Shown: positions 7,401 through 17,041, numbered from the stretch's first letter. The stretch: 38,458 nucleotides of DNA from Rhodothermales bacterium (GCA_013002345.1 JABDKH010000141.1:1-38458), one strand, 5' to 3'. Made by a program: numbers and translations. Notes: generated from the sequence alone by a model not told the origin.

Positions 7401-10187
7401 ATGACTCGTCGTTCCACCTGGAGACTCTCACGCGCAATCTCGTCCGGCCGCGTCGTCGCACTCCTCGTTCTGACAGCCGCTTTGTACGCCCCTGCCGCTC
7501 TTGGCCAGGGAAAAATCGCCGGAACGGTCACCGACGGCAACAACGGTGATCCGCTGATCGGCGTCAACGTGCTGATCGCGGGCACGATGCAGGGCACCGT
7601 GACAGATGTCAACGGCGACTACATCATACTCAACGTTCGACCCGGCGACTATTCACTGGTGTACTCATACATCGGCTTCAAGAAGCAGACCGTCTCCGGT
7701 GTACGTGTCTCAACCGGCCAGACGACCCGATACGACGTTCGACTGACGGAACAGGTCTTCGAGGGGGAGGAAATCATCGTACAGGCTGAGCGACCGCTCG
7801 TCCAGCGGGATCTGACGGCCTCCAAGAAGACTGTCGTTGCCGAGGAGATTGCATCACTGCCCGTTGAAAGCTTCTTCGGCGTTCTTCTGACGCAGGCCGG
7901 CGTGAACACAGGACCCAGCGGCGAAATCCATATCCGCGGCGGGCGCTCGAACGAGGTAGCCTACCTCGTCGACGGTATGTCCGTGGGCAACCCGTTCAAC
8001 ACGAACGGCCTTGCTACGAGCGTTTCTACCGACGCCATCCAGGAAATGACGGTTATTTCTGGCGCCTTCAATGCCGAGTACGGCAAGGCCATGTCGGGCA
8101 TCGTGAATCTCGTCACCAAAGAGGGGGGCGATCAGTACACCGGCTCGATCAGCGCCTGGGGAGGCAGCACGGTCACCGCCAACGACGACGTGTTCTTTAC
8201 ACCTTCAGGCGTTGGTATGCGAAACTACACGCTGGAGGGCAGTCTGAGCGGACCGGTACCGTTCTGGAAGAAGCTGCGGTTCTTCGCCTCCGTACGGCAC
8301 GATGACGACGAGGGGCACATTTACGGGAAGCGGGAGCACTCGCCCGGCGACTCCGCTAATTTCAACGTCGATCCCTGGTATTACGAACTCCAGGGAACGC
8401 CGGTATCCCCTGACGACGTCGGCCCGGTGGATGCGGAGACTGTGCCTATGAATCCGAGCAAGGGCACCAACTTCATTGGCAAACTCTCGACGCGACCGTT
8501 TTCCGGTACGAAGATCGAGTACTCCTTCCTGCTCGACAAAGACGAATGGACGCCGTTCGATTTTGCCGACCGCTTCAATCCCGACGGTCTGGCGTCGAAT
8601 TACGACCTCGCCATGAACCACAGCCTGCACTGGACGCACACCCTGAACGAAAGGACGTTCTACACGCTGCGGGTGTCGTACCAGAAACAGGATTTCGAGA
8701 GCTACCTGTACAAGTGCGACGAGGCGTGCAGAGCCGGCGACACGCCTGTCGATCCCCGATACGTTTCAACCGGAAGCATTCTTGGATTTCCCGGCAACAA
8801 CTTCACCTTTGGTGGCGACGACAAGGGTCACGTGTACGAGTCCTCGCGGACCTTCCGTGGCAAATTCGATGTCACGAAACAGTTCGGTACGATCCACGAG
8901 GCCCGCGCCGGTCTGGAAGCCGAATTGACGAGTCTTGATCGCGAGAACTTCGTCGTACTGTACGACAACGATCAGTTTCGACGGCCGACCGTCCCCTCCC
9001 TCGAATCACCGCTTCACGACAAGTACGTGAATCAGGATGTTCAGCAAATCGCGGCATACGCACAGGACAAACTGGAATTCGACAACTTCATCATCAACGC
9101 GGGCGTGCGCGTCGAGCACTTCCGCCCGAACGGATTCACCGTGGGGAGCCTGCTGAATCCGCCGGAGCCGGGACTTGACCAGGAGCAAACGAATGCGCGT
9201 CTGCTCGCGGCCGGAAACAAGACGTACGTCTTGCCCAGAATAGGCGTTTCGTTCCCGATCACGAACCGAGGAATCCTCCATTTTTCCTACGGTCATTTCG
9301 CACAGATGCCACCCCTGCGCAACATGTACGTCAACCCGGAATTCGAGTTTGGCGCCGGCGAAACACCGACGTTTGGCAACGCCAACATGCGGCCGGAACG
9401 CGCTGTGCAGTATGAGATCGGATTGCAGCAGCAGATCAGTGACCAGCTCGCCTTCGACGTCACAGGATTCTTCAAGGATATCCGTGACTATCTGGCTCCA
9501 CAGAACGTGCAGTTCAGCACGATTTCAGGTCAGAGCAATTATGCGATCTACCTGAACAAGGACTACGCAAACGTGCGAGGCGTCACCTTCGCCCTGACGA
9601 AGCGAAGGTCACGCAACGGTCTGCTCTCAGCCACCATCGACTACACATTCCAGAATGCGGAGGGCAATAACAACGATGCGGGCGCCTTCTTCTTTAACTT
9701 CCTCAGTGGGCGGGAGACCGAGCTTGAAATCGTTCCGCTCGATTTCGATCAGCGACACATCGTTTCCTCAACCGTGACGCTCACGAAACCGGGCAACTGG
9801 AACGTATCGTTTATCGGCTCCTTCAGCACGGGCTATCCCTATACACCATCGCTCATTGACCAGAAGCTGGACCAGCTCCCGAATCAGGGACGCAAGCCCA
9901 CGCAGATCGACCTGGATGCCACCGTGTCCAAGCAGATCAATATCGACCGGTTCAGCGTGCGGCTGTTTGCCAAGGTGTTCAACGCGCTTGATCGGCTCAA
10001 TGAGCGATTTGTGTTCGACGAGACGGGCCGTGCGAGTTACTCGCTCAACGAGCGACTCAATGTCCATGCTCCGTGGAAATCTCTGTACGGACAGCCCGGC
10101 ATTCACACGCTCGAGGAGTGGGACACAAGACCACAATGGTACTCGCGCCCCCGCGAGATCAAGATCGGTGCGACCTTAAGTTTCTAG
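7401..10187 (+). CDS. TonB-dependent outer-membrane receptor with CarboxypepD-reg domain
   Basis: A 928-residue outer-membrane receptor. ATG 7401 is chosen over in-frame starts further upstream because it opens a signal peptide (residues 1-36, ending AALGQ) and has AAGGA about 8 nt before it. Residues 38-115 form a carboxypeptidase-regulatory-like beta-sandwich (GKIAGTVTDGNNGDPLIGVN). A plug domain follows at about 126-260, with EIHIRGGRSNEVAYLVDGM and the GAFNAEYGKAMSGIVNLVTK stretch. The remainder is a long beta-barrel ending in phenylalanine (KIGATLSF), as expected for BAM-dependent insertion. It should take up a bulky substrate using the TonB-ExbBD system, or act with the T9SS. No SusD partner follows; instead three genes for secreted or outer-membrane proteins follow with almost no spacing. 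The substrate cannot be told from sequence. Confidence 0.92.
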   Translation: MTRRSTWRLSRAISSGRVVALLVLTAALYAPAALGQGKIAGTVTDGNNGDPLIGVNVLIAGTMQGTVTDVNGDYIILNVRPGDYSLVYSYIGFKKQTVSGVRVSTGQTTRYDVRLTEQVFEGEEIIVQAERPLVQRDLTASKKTVVAEEIASLPVESFFGVLLTQAGVNTGPSGEIHIRGGRSNEVAYLVDGMSVGNPFNTNGLATSVSTDAIQEMTVISGAFNAEYGKAMSGIVNLVTKEGGDQYTGSISAWGGSTVTANDDVFFTPSGVGMRNYTLEGSLSGPVPFWKKLRFFASVRHDDDEGHIYGKREHSPGDSANFNVDPWYYELQGTPVSPDDVGPVDAETVPMNPSKGTNFIGKLSTRPFSGTKIEYSFLLDKDEWTPFDFADRFNPDGLASNYDLAMNHSLHWTHTLNERTFYTLRVSYQKQDFESYLYKCDEACRAGDTPVDPRYVSTGSILGFPGNNFTFGGDDKGHVYESSRTFRGKFDVTKQFGTIHEARAGLEAELTSLDRENFVVLYDNDQFRRPTVPSLESPLHDKYVNQDVQQIAAYAQDKLEFDNFIINAGVRVEHFRPNGFTVGSLLNPPEPGLDQEQTNARLLAAGNKTYVLPRIGVSFPITNRGILHFSYGHFAQMPPLRNMYVNPEFEFGAGETPTFGNANMRPERAVQYEIGLQQQISDQLAFDVTGFFKDIRDYLAPQNVQFSTISGQSNYAIYLNKDYANVRGVTFALTKRRSRNGLLSATIDYTFQNAEGNNNDAGAFFFNFLSGRETELEIVPLDFDQRHIVSSTVTLTKPGNWNVSFIGSFSTGYPYTPSLIDQKLDQLPNQGRKPTQIDLDATVSKQINIDRFSVRLFAKVFNALDRLNERFVFDETGRASYSLNERLNVHAPWKSLYGQPGIHTLEEWDTRPQWYSRPREIKIGATLSF

Positions 10188-10204
10188 CCTAATTGATTCA
10201 GCGC

Positions 10205-13200
10205 ATGACTGCGAAGACGTCAATCTTGACAAAACTCATTGCCCTGGCCCTGGTGTCCATCCTGCTCTCACCGACCGTGAGTGCCCAGGAAAATAGAACA
10301 AGGCAACGCGGATGGAACGTCCAGGAAGTATCCCGGTGGTTCGATTCCCAGGCGGCTCGCGGATCCACGAGCGCACAATATGCCGACTGTCCTGACTTCA
10401 CGTCCCGCCGGGATGTGATCATGAACGGTAACCGGATCCGGACTCAGATCCAGAATTTTGGATCGATTTCATCGCCCGGCAACCGGATTACGGACATTGT
10501 CTGGAACGACCTGGGCTACGGGTATGAGTTCGGTCCCTTCGTAGCTGCGGAGATCGTCGACGAAGGCCGGCAGGACCCGAAGAGTGTCGAACTACTTGAC
10601 GAACAGGGTAATCCCGTTCTGGACGACAGCGGCAATCCGATCTACGTCATGCACATCGTCTCGGACGGACTGACATCGAATGGTGGCGAGACCGCACCCG
10701 ACGGCCGTGAGTGGTGGGGCTGGCAGCCCATCCCGTGCGCTCTACCCGTCGGCGGGTTCGAGGGTATTGAAGTCGTCAACCCGGATTCTGACCTGATTCC
10801 AACCAGTGACGCCGAGGACCTGCCGCCCAGGGATGGGAAGCCCGATTCGTGGCCGGACTCCTGGTACAACGAAAACTTGCAGCAGTATGTCTGGCCTGGC
10901 GCACTCCAACAGGGCGCCTCCAACGCCGACAAGGAACTGCTGTACTTCATGAATGACTACTCGAATCGGGAGTTTGTGTATGAGCCGTTCGAGAACGACA
11001 CGACCCGGAAGGGACTCGGACTGGAAGTTGAGACCCGCATCTACCAGTGGGCGAATCCTCTGGCTGAAGACGTCATGTTCCTGATCTACAAGATCACAAA
11101 CAAGAGTGACAAGGATCTCGAGAAGGTCATCTTCGGCATGTGGGGAGATCCTCACGTCGGTGGTCCAAGTGACTGGGCGGACGACTGGGCGTTCTTCGAT
11201 CGTGATCGAAACCTCGTATATGCCTGGGATGACGACGGACGATCGGATCTTCCGGGTGTAGTGCCTGGCTACTTCGGTTACAAATTTCTTGAGAGCCCGG
11301 GCGTCGGGACCGAAATCCTGAATGGCGTCCTGGTCCCCGGAGACGGAATCGACAATGATGGAGACGGCCTCATTGACGAATCGTGGACGGACGGGATCGA
11401 TAACGATGGTGACTGGGAGGTAGAGAACGACGACGTGGGAGTGGATGGGCGACCGGGCACCGGTGACGAGGGAGAGGGCGATGGGGTGCCGACCGCCGGC
11501 GATCAATTCGACATCACGAAGCCCGGCGAGCCGGATTTTGAATTCACGGACATCGACGAGAGCGATCAGATCGGACTGACGTCTTTTGCGTCGCCGCCAT
11601 TTGCCGGATATCGGATTTCGAACGACGAACTTGTCTGGCAGACCATTCAGCCGGGCCGATTCGATGTTGTGCCTACCGAACCCGGAGACTACGTGTTTCT
11701 GTATGGTTCAGGGTCCTTCAGCCTTCTCGCCGGACAGACGAAGCGATTCTCGATCGCCCTGATCGTCGGCGACAACCTCGAAGATCTCTTTCTCAATGCA
11801 GAGACCGCCCAACAGATCTACGACGTCGGCTATCGTTTCGCACGGCCACCGGACAAACCACAACTCACGGTTGTCCCCGGCGACGAGAAGGTCACACTCT
11901 ACTGGGGCAGTGTATCGGAAGAATCTGAAGATCCGTTGTCGCGTGAGAAGGACTTTGAGGGGTACGTCGTTTACCGTTCTACAAATCCCGAGTTCAGTGA
12001 CCTCCAGACCATCACGGACATCAACGGGTCCAGATTCCTGTTCAGGCCGCTTACTACTTCGAGAGGTGTTGAGGCCAAGTTTGATCTTGACAATGGCCTG
12101 AAAGGGCCATCTCCGATTCCTTTCCCAAGACGAGGCGTTTCCTTCGACCTCGGCGACGATACCGGCATCGTTCATTCCTTCGTCGACTCGAACAATGTGA
12201 TCAATGGACAGACGTACTACTACGCGGTAACGGCGTATGACCGCGGGTTCAGCGGTGGCGACGAAGGAAGTCTGCAGGGTGGCATCCCGCCCTCTGAGAC
12301 GAGCAAGACCATCACGTACGATCCCACAACCGACAAGTACATCTTTGACGTCAATACGGCGCGGGTCATTCCGGGACCTCGAGTAGCCGGGTATGTTGCG
12401 CCGTCAATCGCGGCGGCGGGTGGGTTGATTCACGAGACGGGCAACGGCACGGGCGTGATCAACATCGAAGTGGTCGATGAGTTTGCCATTCCAGATGGCG
12501 GCCAGTATCGCCTGGACTTCGACAAACTCGACGGCCAGACCGTCTACTCCGTGGTAGACGAAGTCATCAAGGAAGCGTGGTTTGTACCCAAGCCCGGCAA
12601 AGGAGTCAGCGTTCTTTACCCGAACATCATCCCGTCGTCGTTCAGTCTGAGGACCGTCGACGGAACGGCTCTGCAAGAAGGTGTTGACTTCACCCTCAAC
12701 GCCGAGGGTGGGTCCGTGGTGGTCGTTGAGGGTAGCGCCAGTGCAAATGCTGACTCGTTGCTCGCGATGTTCCAGTACCGGCCGATAGCTGACAGCGACC
12801 TGTTGGATCTTGAGGAAGCCAACCCAATCTGGGAGGGGCTTCACGTCTCCGTTCTTGATCAGCCACTCGCGCTTGATACACTCCAGATCGGCTGGACAAC
12901 AGGTGGCGGCGGGGTCGGATTCGAAGTCCGCACCGCGACATCAGGTCCGGGACGAATCCCGCAACCATCTGACTACGAAATCACTTTCGGAGGTACGACA
13001 ACCTCGATCGTAACCGGACTGGAACTCCCGTTCACAATCGTGAACCTGACACGCGCCAACGAACAGATTGAGGCCTTCACGCCGGATCTAAACAATAACG
13101 GTGTCTGGGACCTGAGTGAACAGGTAATCTTCGTCGAGACGCTCGACGGCCGCCAGACCGCGACGTGGCAGGTGAAATTCATTGACGAGGGCGGCTTCCC

Positions 13201-13630
13201 GTCCGACGGCGATGTCTTCTATGTTCGCACGACCAAGCCATTTACGGACGACGATTCGTTCACCTTCGCCACATCCGCGGCGACCGTAGATGCGGATGTC
13301 GTCAAAGAGCAACTGCGCGACATTTACGTCGTGCCCAATCCATACGTGGCGGCAAACGAGATTGAACCTCGCAACCCCGTATCACGCTCCGAGCGTGGCG
13401 ATCGCCGATTGTACTTCGCCAATCTGCCTCGCGAGTGTACGATTCGGATATACACGATCGCCGGAGAGCTTGTCGATACGATCCAGCACAGCGGAACGCT
13501 GGACAACGGCAAAGCCTTCTGGGATCTGCGAACGAAGGACAACATGAACATCGCGTACGGGCTCTACATCTTCCATGTAGATGCGGGCGATGACGGATCA
13601 TTCATCGGCAAGTTTGCAGTCATCAAGTAG
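10205..13630 (+). CDS. Large secreted protein with T9SS-type C-terminal domain
   Basis: A 1141-residue exported protein of unknown function. ATG 10205 is preferred over TTG 10193 four codons upstream; it begins a signal peptide ending in TVSAQ (about residue 27). Residues about 379-437 form an Asp/Gly-rich, thrombospondin-3-like calcium-binding stretch (DGIDNDGDGLIDE, repeated as DGIDNDGDWEVE). A fibronectin type III-like region lies at about 549-680 (VVPGDEKVTLYWGSV, GYVVYRSTNPEF, YYYAVTAYDRG). The last ~100 residues, starting VVPNPYVAANE and containing RIYTIAGELV and AYGLYIFHVDAG, resemble a T9SS/FlgD-like sorting domain. The gene starts 17 bp after the TonB receptor stop and ends exactly at the PorV-like gene, so it is almost certainly in the same operon. 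It may be the surface partner of the receptor. Confidence 0.85.
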   Translation: MTAKTSILTKLIALALVSILLSPTVSAQENRTRQRGWNVQEVSRWFDSQAARGSTSAQYADCPDFTSRRDVIMNGNRIRTQIQNFGSISSPGNRITDIVWNDLGYGYEFGPFVAAEIVDEGRQDPKSVELLDEQGNPVLDDSGNPIYVMHIVSDGLTSNGGETAPDGREWWGWQPIPCALPVGGFEGIEVVNPDSDLIPTSDAEDLPPRDGKPDSWPDSWYNENLQQYVWPGALQQGASNADKELLYFMNDYSNREFVYEPFENDTTRKGLGLEVETRIYQWANPLAEDVMFLIYKITNKSDKDLEKVIFGMWGDPHVGGPSDWADDWAFFDRDRNLVYAWDDDGRSDLPGVVPGYFGYKFLESPGVGTEILNGVLVPGDGIDNDGDGLIDESWTDGIDNDGDWEVENDDVGVDGRPGTGDEGEGDGVPTAGDQFDITKPGEPDFEFTDIDESDQIGLTSFASPPFAGYRISNDELVWQTIQPGRFDVVPTEPGDYVFLYGSGSFSLLAGQTKRFSIALIVGDNLEDLFLNAETAQQIYDVGYRFARPPDKPQLTVVPGDEKVTLYWGSVSEESEDPLSREKDFEGYVVYRSTNPEFSDLQTITDINGSRFLFRPLTTSRGVEAKFDLDNGLKGPSPIPFPRRGVSFDLGDDTGIVHSFVDSNNVINGQTYYYAVTAYDRGFSGGDEGSLQGGIPPSETSKTITYDPTTDKYIFDVNTARVIPGPRVAGYVAPSIAAAGGLIHETGNGTGVINIEVVDEFAIPDGGQYRLDFDKLDGQTVYSVVDEVIKEAWFVPKPGKGVSVLYPNIIPSSFSLRTVDGTALQEGVDFTLNAEGGSVVVVEGSASANADSLLAMFQYRPIADSDLLDLEEANPIWEGLHVSVLDQPLALDTLQIGWTTGGGGVGFEVRTATSGPGRIPQPSDYEITFGGTTTSIVTGLELPFTIVNLTRANEQIEAFTPDLNNNGVWDLSEQVIFVETLDGRQTATWQVKFIDEGGFPSDGDVFYVRTTKPFTDDDSFTFATSAATVDADVVKEQLRDIYVVPNPYVAANEIEPRNPVSRSERGDRRLYFANLPRECTIRIYTIAGELVDTIQHSGTLDNGKAFWDLRTKDNMNIAYGLYIFHVDAGDDGSFIGKFAVIK

Positions 13631-13636
13631 GTGGCC

Positions 13637-14719
13637 ATGCACAACCAGCATACGACTATCGGTACAAGAACCGTGGAACGAATTTCTACTCTGGTACTCG
13701 CCTTGATGCTCGTGGCCGGATCCGCAGCAGCACAGGCGGATAACCCCGGCGGTGAGACTATCACCAAAGTCGGCACAACCTCGGCGCAGTTTCTGAAGAT
13801 TGGTGTTGGCTCCCGGGCCATCGCACTGGGAGGCGCCTATGTAGCAGAGGCAAACGATCTGTCGGCGCTGTACTGGAACCCGGCAGGCCTGACGCGCATG
13901 CGCGGAAGTGCCGTGCAGTTCGCATATACGGACTATCTGGCCGACGTCCAGTACAACTTCGCGGCTGTAGGTACGAATCTCGGGACTCTGGGAAGTGTAG
14001 CCGCTTCGATCATATTCCTCGACTCCGGAGACATGACGGTGCGGACCATATCGAGACCCGATCCGGATGTCGCCACGGCGGAGCGCTTTTCCGTGCAGGA
14101 CCTCGCGATGCAGTTGTCGTACGCCAAAGCGCTCACCGACCGCTTCTCCATTGGCACCACCGTCAAGTATGTCCGGGAAAAGATCTGGAATAGCTCCGCA
14201 TCCAGCATGGCGTTCGACATTGGACTTGTCTTCACGACACCCTTCGAGGCGCTTCGCCTCGGCGCGAGCATGTCAAACTTCGGACCGAAGATGCAGATGA
14301 GCGGGCGTGACATTCTGTTCAGTGATGATCCGGATGCCGTCCAGAGCGGAAATGTCGAAGTTGTCAACGCAGAGTTCCTGACGGACGAGTTCTCGCTTCC
14401 ATTGATATTCAGAATCGGACTGGCCTGGGACGCGGTCGCGACGGCCAACCACCGGATCGTTCTGCTCACGGATGCGGCTCACCCGAATGACAACAGCGAA
14501 TACCTCAATGTCGGCGGTGAATACTCCTTCCGCGATCTGATTTTCTTCCGCGCCGGTATGCGGAATCTGTTCGAAGAGGATGGCGAACAGGGCCTCACAT
14601 TCGGGGGCGGACTGAATCTGCGTATCGACCGGGCACTACGCGTCCGGGTCGATTACGCATACGCGGACTTCGGACGTCTCGAACAGACCCACTGGTTCAC
14701 GCTCGACCTTTCGTTCTAG
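13637..14719 (+). CDS. PorV/PorQ family outer-membrane protein
   Basis: A 360-residue outer-membrane beta-barrel of the PorV/PorQ (UPF0164) family. Residues 1-33 form a signal peptide (LVAGSAAAQA). The family hallmark follows: GVGSRAIALGGAYVAEANDLSALYWNPAGL, here split as GVGSRAIALGGAY and ALYWNPAGLTRMRG. The C-terminus ends in a barrel strand with a terminal phenylalanine (HWFTLDLSF). PorV is the T9SS shuttle that collects cargo from the translocon and delivers it to the attachment complex; many Bacteroidota carry paralogues of unproven role. GTG 13631 directly abuts the upstream stop and could also be the start; ATG 13637 is listed. Its place between two sorting-domain proteins suggests it handles those cargos, which is an inference. 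Confidence 0.85.
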   Translation: MHNQHTTIGTRTVERISTLVLALMLVAGSAAAQADNPGGETITKVGTTSAQFLKIGVGSRAIALGGAYVAEANDLSALYWNPAGLTRMRGSAVQFAYTDYLADVQYNFAAVGTNLGTLGSVAASIIFLDSGDMTVRTISRPDPDVATAERFSVQDLAMQLSYAKALTDRFSIGTTVKYVREKIWNSSASSMAFDIGLVFTTPFEALRLGASMSNFGPKMQMSGRDILFSDDPDAVQSGNVEVVNAEFLTDEFSLPLIFRIGLAWDAVATANHRIVLLTDAAHPNDNSEYLNVGGEYSFRDLIFFRAGMRNLFEEDGEQGLTFGGGLNLRIDRALRVRVDYAYADFGRLEQTHWFTLDLSF

Positions 14720-14731
14720 CCGGGAACCACA

Positions 14732-16171
14732 TTGGACACCCGCCCAACAGCCTATCGGAATCGTATCAGTCAGGCGGTGGGTGCCTTCATCCTGCTGGCT
14801 CTTCTGGTCTTTGGTCCCGCGACACAATCCGCGGCCCAGCTGCTGGATGACATCGTTGATGCCCGCGTGTCGATGGCAAAAGTCGTGACTACGCCAATGG
14901 GCAAGGCCACGTTTGTCGAGACACAAACGGATCCCGTGTCCTTCGAGTACAACGGTGTCGCATTCAGCGCGCGGACAAACGCCGGCGTAGTAGAAGGCTG
15001 GGCTCGCTTCCTGACCGACACCGGCTGGACGGAGTGGATCGAAATGCACATCGTGTATTCGGCTACTGGTGGAACGGTGATGGGTGGCGTCCGGGGAGAC
15101 GCGGTTAGGGCGGGTCCCTACGCACTGCGATTCAGCATCGATTCCGGGATGACGCTCCGCATCACAGGCACCGGCGTTTTTGACACGCGCAAGGACGTCG
15201 ACGGGCAGCCGGCATCCCACTCCGACTCCGAAGAGACCTCGGGCTCGTTCGGAGAACTGGCCGTCGATCCCCCGCCGCTGATCACGAGGACAGAATGGTC
15301 GGCCGACCCGTTCATCGGGACGCCCGTGCCACTCGCCGATCCGTCATACAACTACATGACGTTTCATCACGCCGCCGGGTTTTCGGCCACAAGTCGTGAA
15401 GACGGGCTTGCCCAGGTCAAGGCAATCCAGGACCTGCACCAGAACGTCCGAGGATGGAGCGACATCGGTTACCAGTTTGTGATTGACCGCGGAGGTCGCA
15501 TCTACCAGGGCCGCCCGTTCCTTGATGGCAGCACGTCTCTCGGCGAACTCCCACGACTCGCAATGGGAGCACACGTAGGTGGCGCAAACACAGGCAACAT
15601 CGGCATCTGCCTTCTCGGTTGCTACCATCCATCCGAAGGCTCGTTCTGCACGGAAACGATTACGACGGAAGCCTACGACACGTACGTCCGGACCTTCGCT
15701 TTTCTCAGCGAAAACTATGGAGTAGACCCGGCGCTGATCCGTGGACACCGCGATTTTAGTAGCACGGCATGCCCCGGCGATAACAACTATCGCCTGTTAT
15801 GCAGCGGACCAGTGCGCGACACCGGCTGCACGGGACCGCAACTCCGTGTCGACGTCCAGAACCTGATCTCAACAGGCATCGTTCGGCCGGACGATCTTAC
15901 GCTTTCCCAGAACTTTCCCAACCCCTTCGCCGACGCAACCGCGATTGACTACTACCTCAAGGAGGACGGGGTGGTAACGCTCAAAGTCTACGATTCGGTA
16001 GGTCGCGAAATCAACACTCTTGCCGACGGATTCCAGGACGGAGAGCGGTGGTATAACGTCACGTTCGACGGTGGGAAAGTGGCCGCCGGAACCTACTTCG
16101 TTCGTCTGGAAGTTCTCGGGATCGGTAACAAGAAATCGAGTCGTACAGCGACGATGACGGTCGCCAGATAG
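14732..16171 (+). CDS. PGRP-type N-acetylmuramoyl-L-alanine amidase with T9SS sorting domain
   Basis: A 479-residue exported enzyme. The start is TTG 14732, since no ATG precedes the signal peptide (residues about 11-36, ending QSAAQ). Residues about 40-155 form a beta-rich domain of unknown type. An Amidase_2/PGRP domain spans about 183-360: it opens RTEWSADPF and shows the zinc ligands H212 (FHHAAG), H339 (RGHRDF) and C347 (TACPGD), plus Y247. It should cleave the amide between MurNAc and L-alanine. Extra cysteines (C293, C297, C306, C357, C366) suggest disulfides outside the cytoplasm. Residues about 388-479 are a T9SS sorting domain (LSQNFPNPFADATAIDYYL, KVYDSVGREINTL, AAGTYFVRLEV). It starts 12 bp after the PorV-like gene and ends the operon. 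Export beyond the outer membrane points to target walls outside the cell, which is inferred. Confidence 0.9.
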   Translation: MDTRPTAYRNRISQAVGAFILLALLVFGPATQSAAQLLDDIVDARVSMAKVVTTPMGKATFVETQTDPVSFEYNGVAFSARTNAGVVEGWARFLTDTGWTEWIEMHIVYSATGGTVMGGVRGDAVRAGPYALRFSIDSGMTLRITGTGVFDTRKDVDGQPASHSDSEETSGSFGELAVDPPPLITRTEWSADPFIGTPVPLADPSYNYMTFHHAAGFSATSREDGLAQVKAIQDLHQNVRGWSDIGYQFVIDRGGRIYQGRPFLDGSTSLGELPRLAMGAHVGGANTGNIGICLLGCYHPSEGSFCTETITTEAYDTYVRTFAFLSENYGVDPALIRGHRDFSSTACPGDNNYRLLCSGPVRDTGCTGPQLRVDVQNLISTGIVRPDDLTLSQNFPNPFADATAIDYYLKEDGVVTLKVYDSVGREINTLADGFQDGERWYNVTFDGGKVAAGTYFVRLEVLGIGNKKSSRTATMTVAR

Positions 16172-16423
16172 ACGAGCGGTACGCCAGCCGGCGAGACTAC
16201 TCCCGATACGTTCGCGCACAGTGGTGTTCTGGAAACCGGCAATGCAGTGTCGGTACTCGACGACCCTACCGGTGCTTCTGTCTCCTTTACCGCTGGCCAT
16301 CCACTTGCCCACCGCGGGCGCCCGTCCAATCAGTCCGGCAGGATTACCTGAACATCCAGGGGCTCTCTTCATGCGTCCAATACACTCCCGACAGACGCTG
16401 ACGACACTTTTCACGTCGACCCA
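16172..16423. other. Intergenic gap between amidase and CDF genes
   Basis: A 252-bp convergent gap. I see short open frames but none with a signal of coding, and no clean terminator with a U tract; a GGGCGCCC palindrome is present near 16317. Nothing else supported. Confidence 0.4.
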
Positions 16424-17041
16424 TCACGGATGACACGTATCACACTGTTCACCCCTGAGGGCGCGGATTCCTTCCGAAATCATGATGACTACCATCCCAA
16501 GCGCCGCAGCCGGATCGGCCCACCACCACCCGAAGAGCGCATTCAGCCCGAGCCCTGCCAGCAAGACAACCGACAGATAGGCGCATAAATCGGTCTGTCG
16601 TGAGTCCGACTCCATGGCCAGACTGCCAAGTTCACGGGACACGGCGCGCTTTTTCCTCGCAAGAATCGGCATGACGATGATCGACGCCACAGCGAGGGCG
16701 ATACCAACGGGACTGACGGCAGCCGGCTCGCGCTGGATCAGCGACTCGGCGGACTCGTACGCGACGTATGCCGCCAGAACGAAGAAGGACAGACCCACCA
16801 GCTTCTGCGCCCTTCGCTCCCGTTCCTCGCCGACCTCTCCGTCGCGAAGCCGCCACAACAGCACACCCCCCGACAGGCTCTCAATAATCGAGTCGAGTCC
16901 AAAGCCGACCAGCGATGTACTTCCTGCCAGTGATCCAGCCGTGATCGCCACCGCTGCTTCGACCGTGTTCCAGCCTACCGTGAGGTACTCGAGCATCCGC
17001 GCCCGCGATAGTGGGCTCTGTGCCGACGTAATCTCGATCAC
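16424..17041 (-). CDS. Cation diffusion facilitator-like transporter
   Basis: An inner-membrane protein of the cation efflux (CDF) superfamily, about 205 residues from GTG 17041; an in-frame TTG at 17107 would give 227, and ATG 16996 would give 190. The GTG start leaves about 15 residues before the first helix (LEYLTVGWNTVEAAVAITAG), as in relatives. Metal-site-like motifs are GFGLDSIIES in the second helix and ESDSRQTD in the fifth. Six helices are predicted, but the usual C-terminal cytoplasmic domain is missing; the protein ends in a short EQCDTCHP tail with two cysteines. Such short forms are annotated as cation transporters; the metal is unknown. It is divergent from acs and convergent with the amidase gene. 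Confidence 0.8.
   Translation of the reverse strand: MIEITSAQSPLSRARMLEYLTVGWNTVEAAVAITAGSLAGSTSLVGFGLDSIIESLSGGVLLWRLRDGEVGEERERRAQKLVGLSFFVLAAYVAYESAESLIQREPAAVSPVGIALAVASIIVMPILARKKRAVSRELGSLAMESDSRQTDLCAYLSVVLLAGLGLNALFGWWWADPAAALGMVVIMISEGIRALRGEQCDTCHP

Noticed and set aside
10742-11506. A 254-codon minus-strand frame opposite the large T9SS cargo
   Set aside because: Antisense to a well-supported coding region; no domain or ribosome site.
16221-16433. A 70-codon frame in the gap after the amidase gene
   Set aside because: No ribosome site, no signal peptide or domain; runs into the CDF gene on the other strand.
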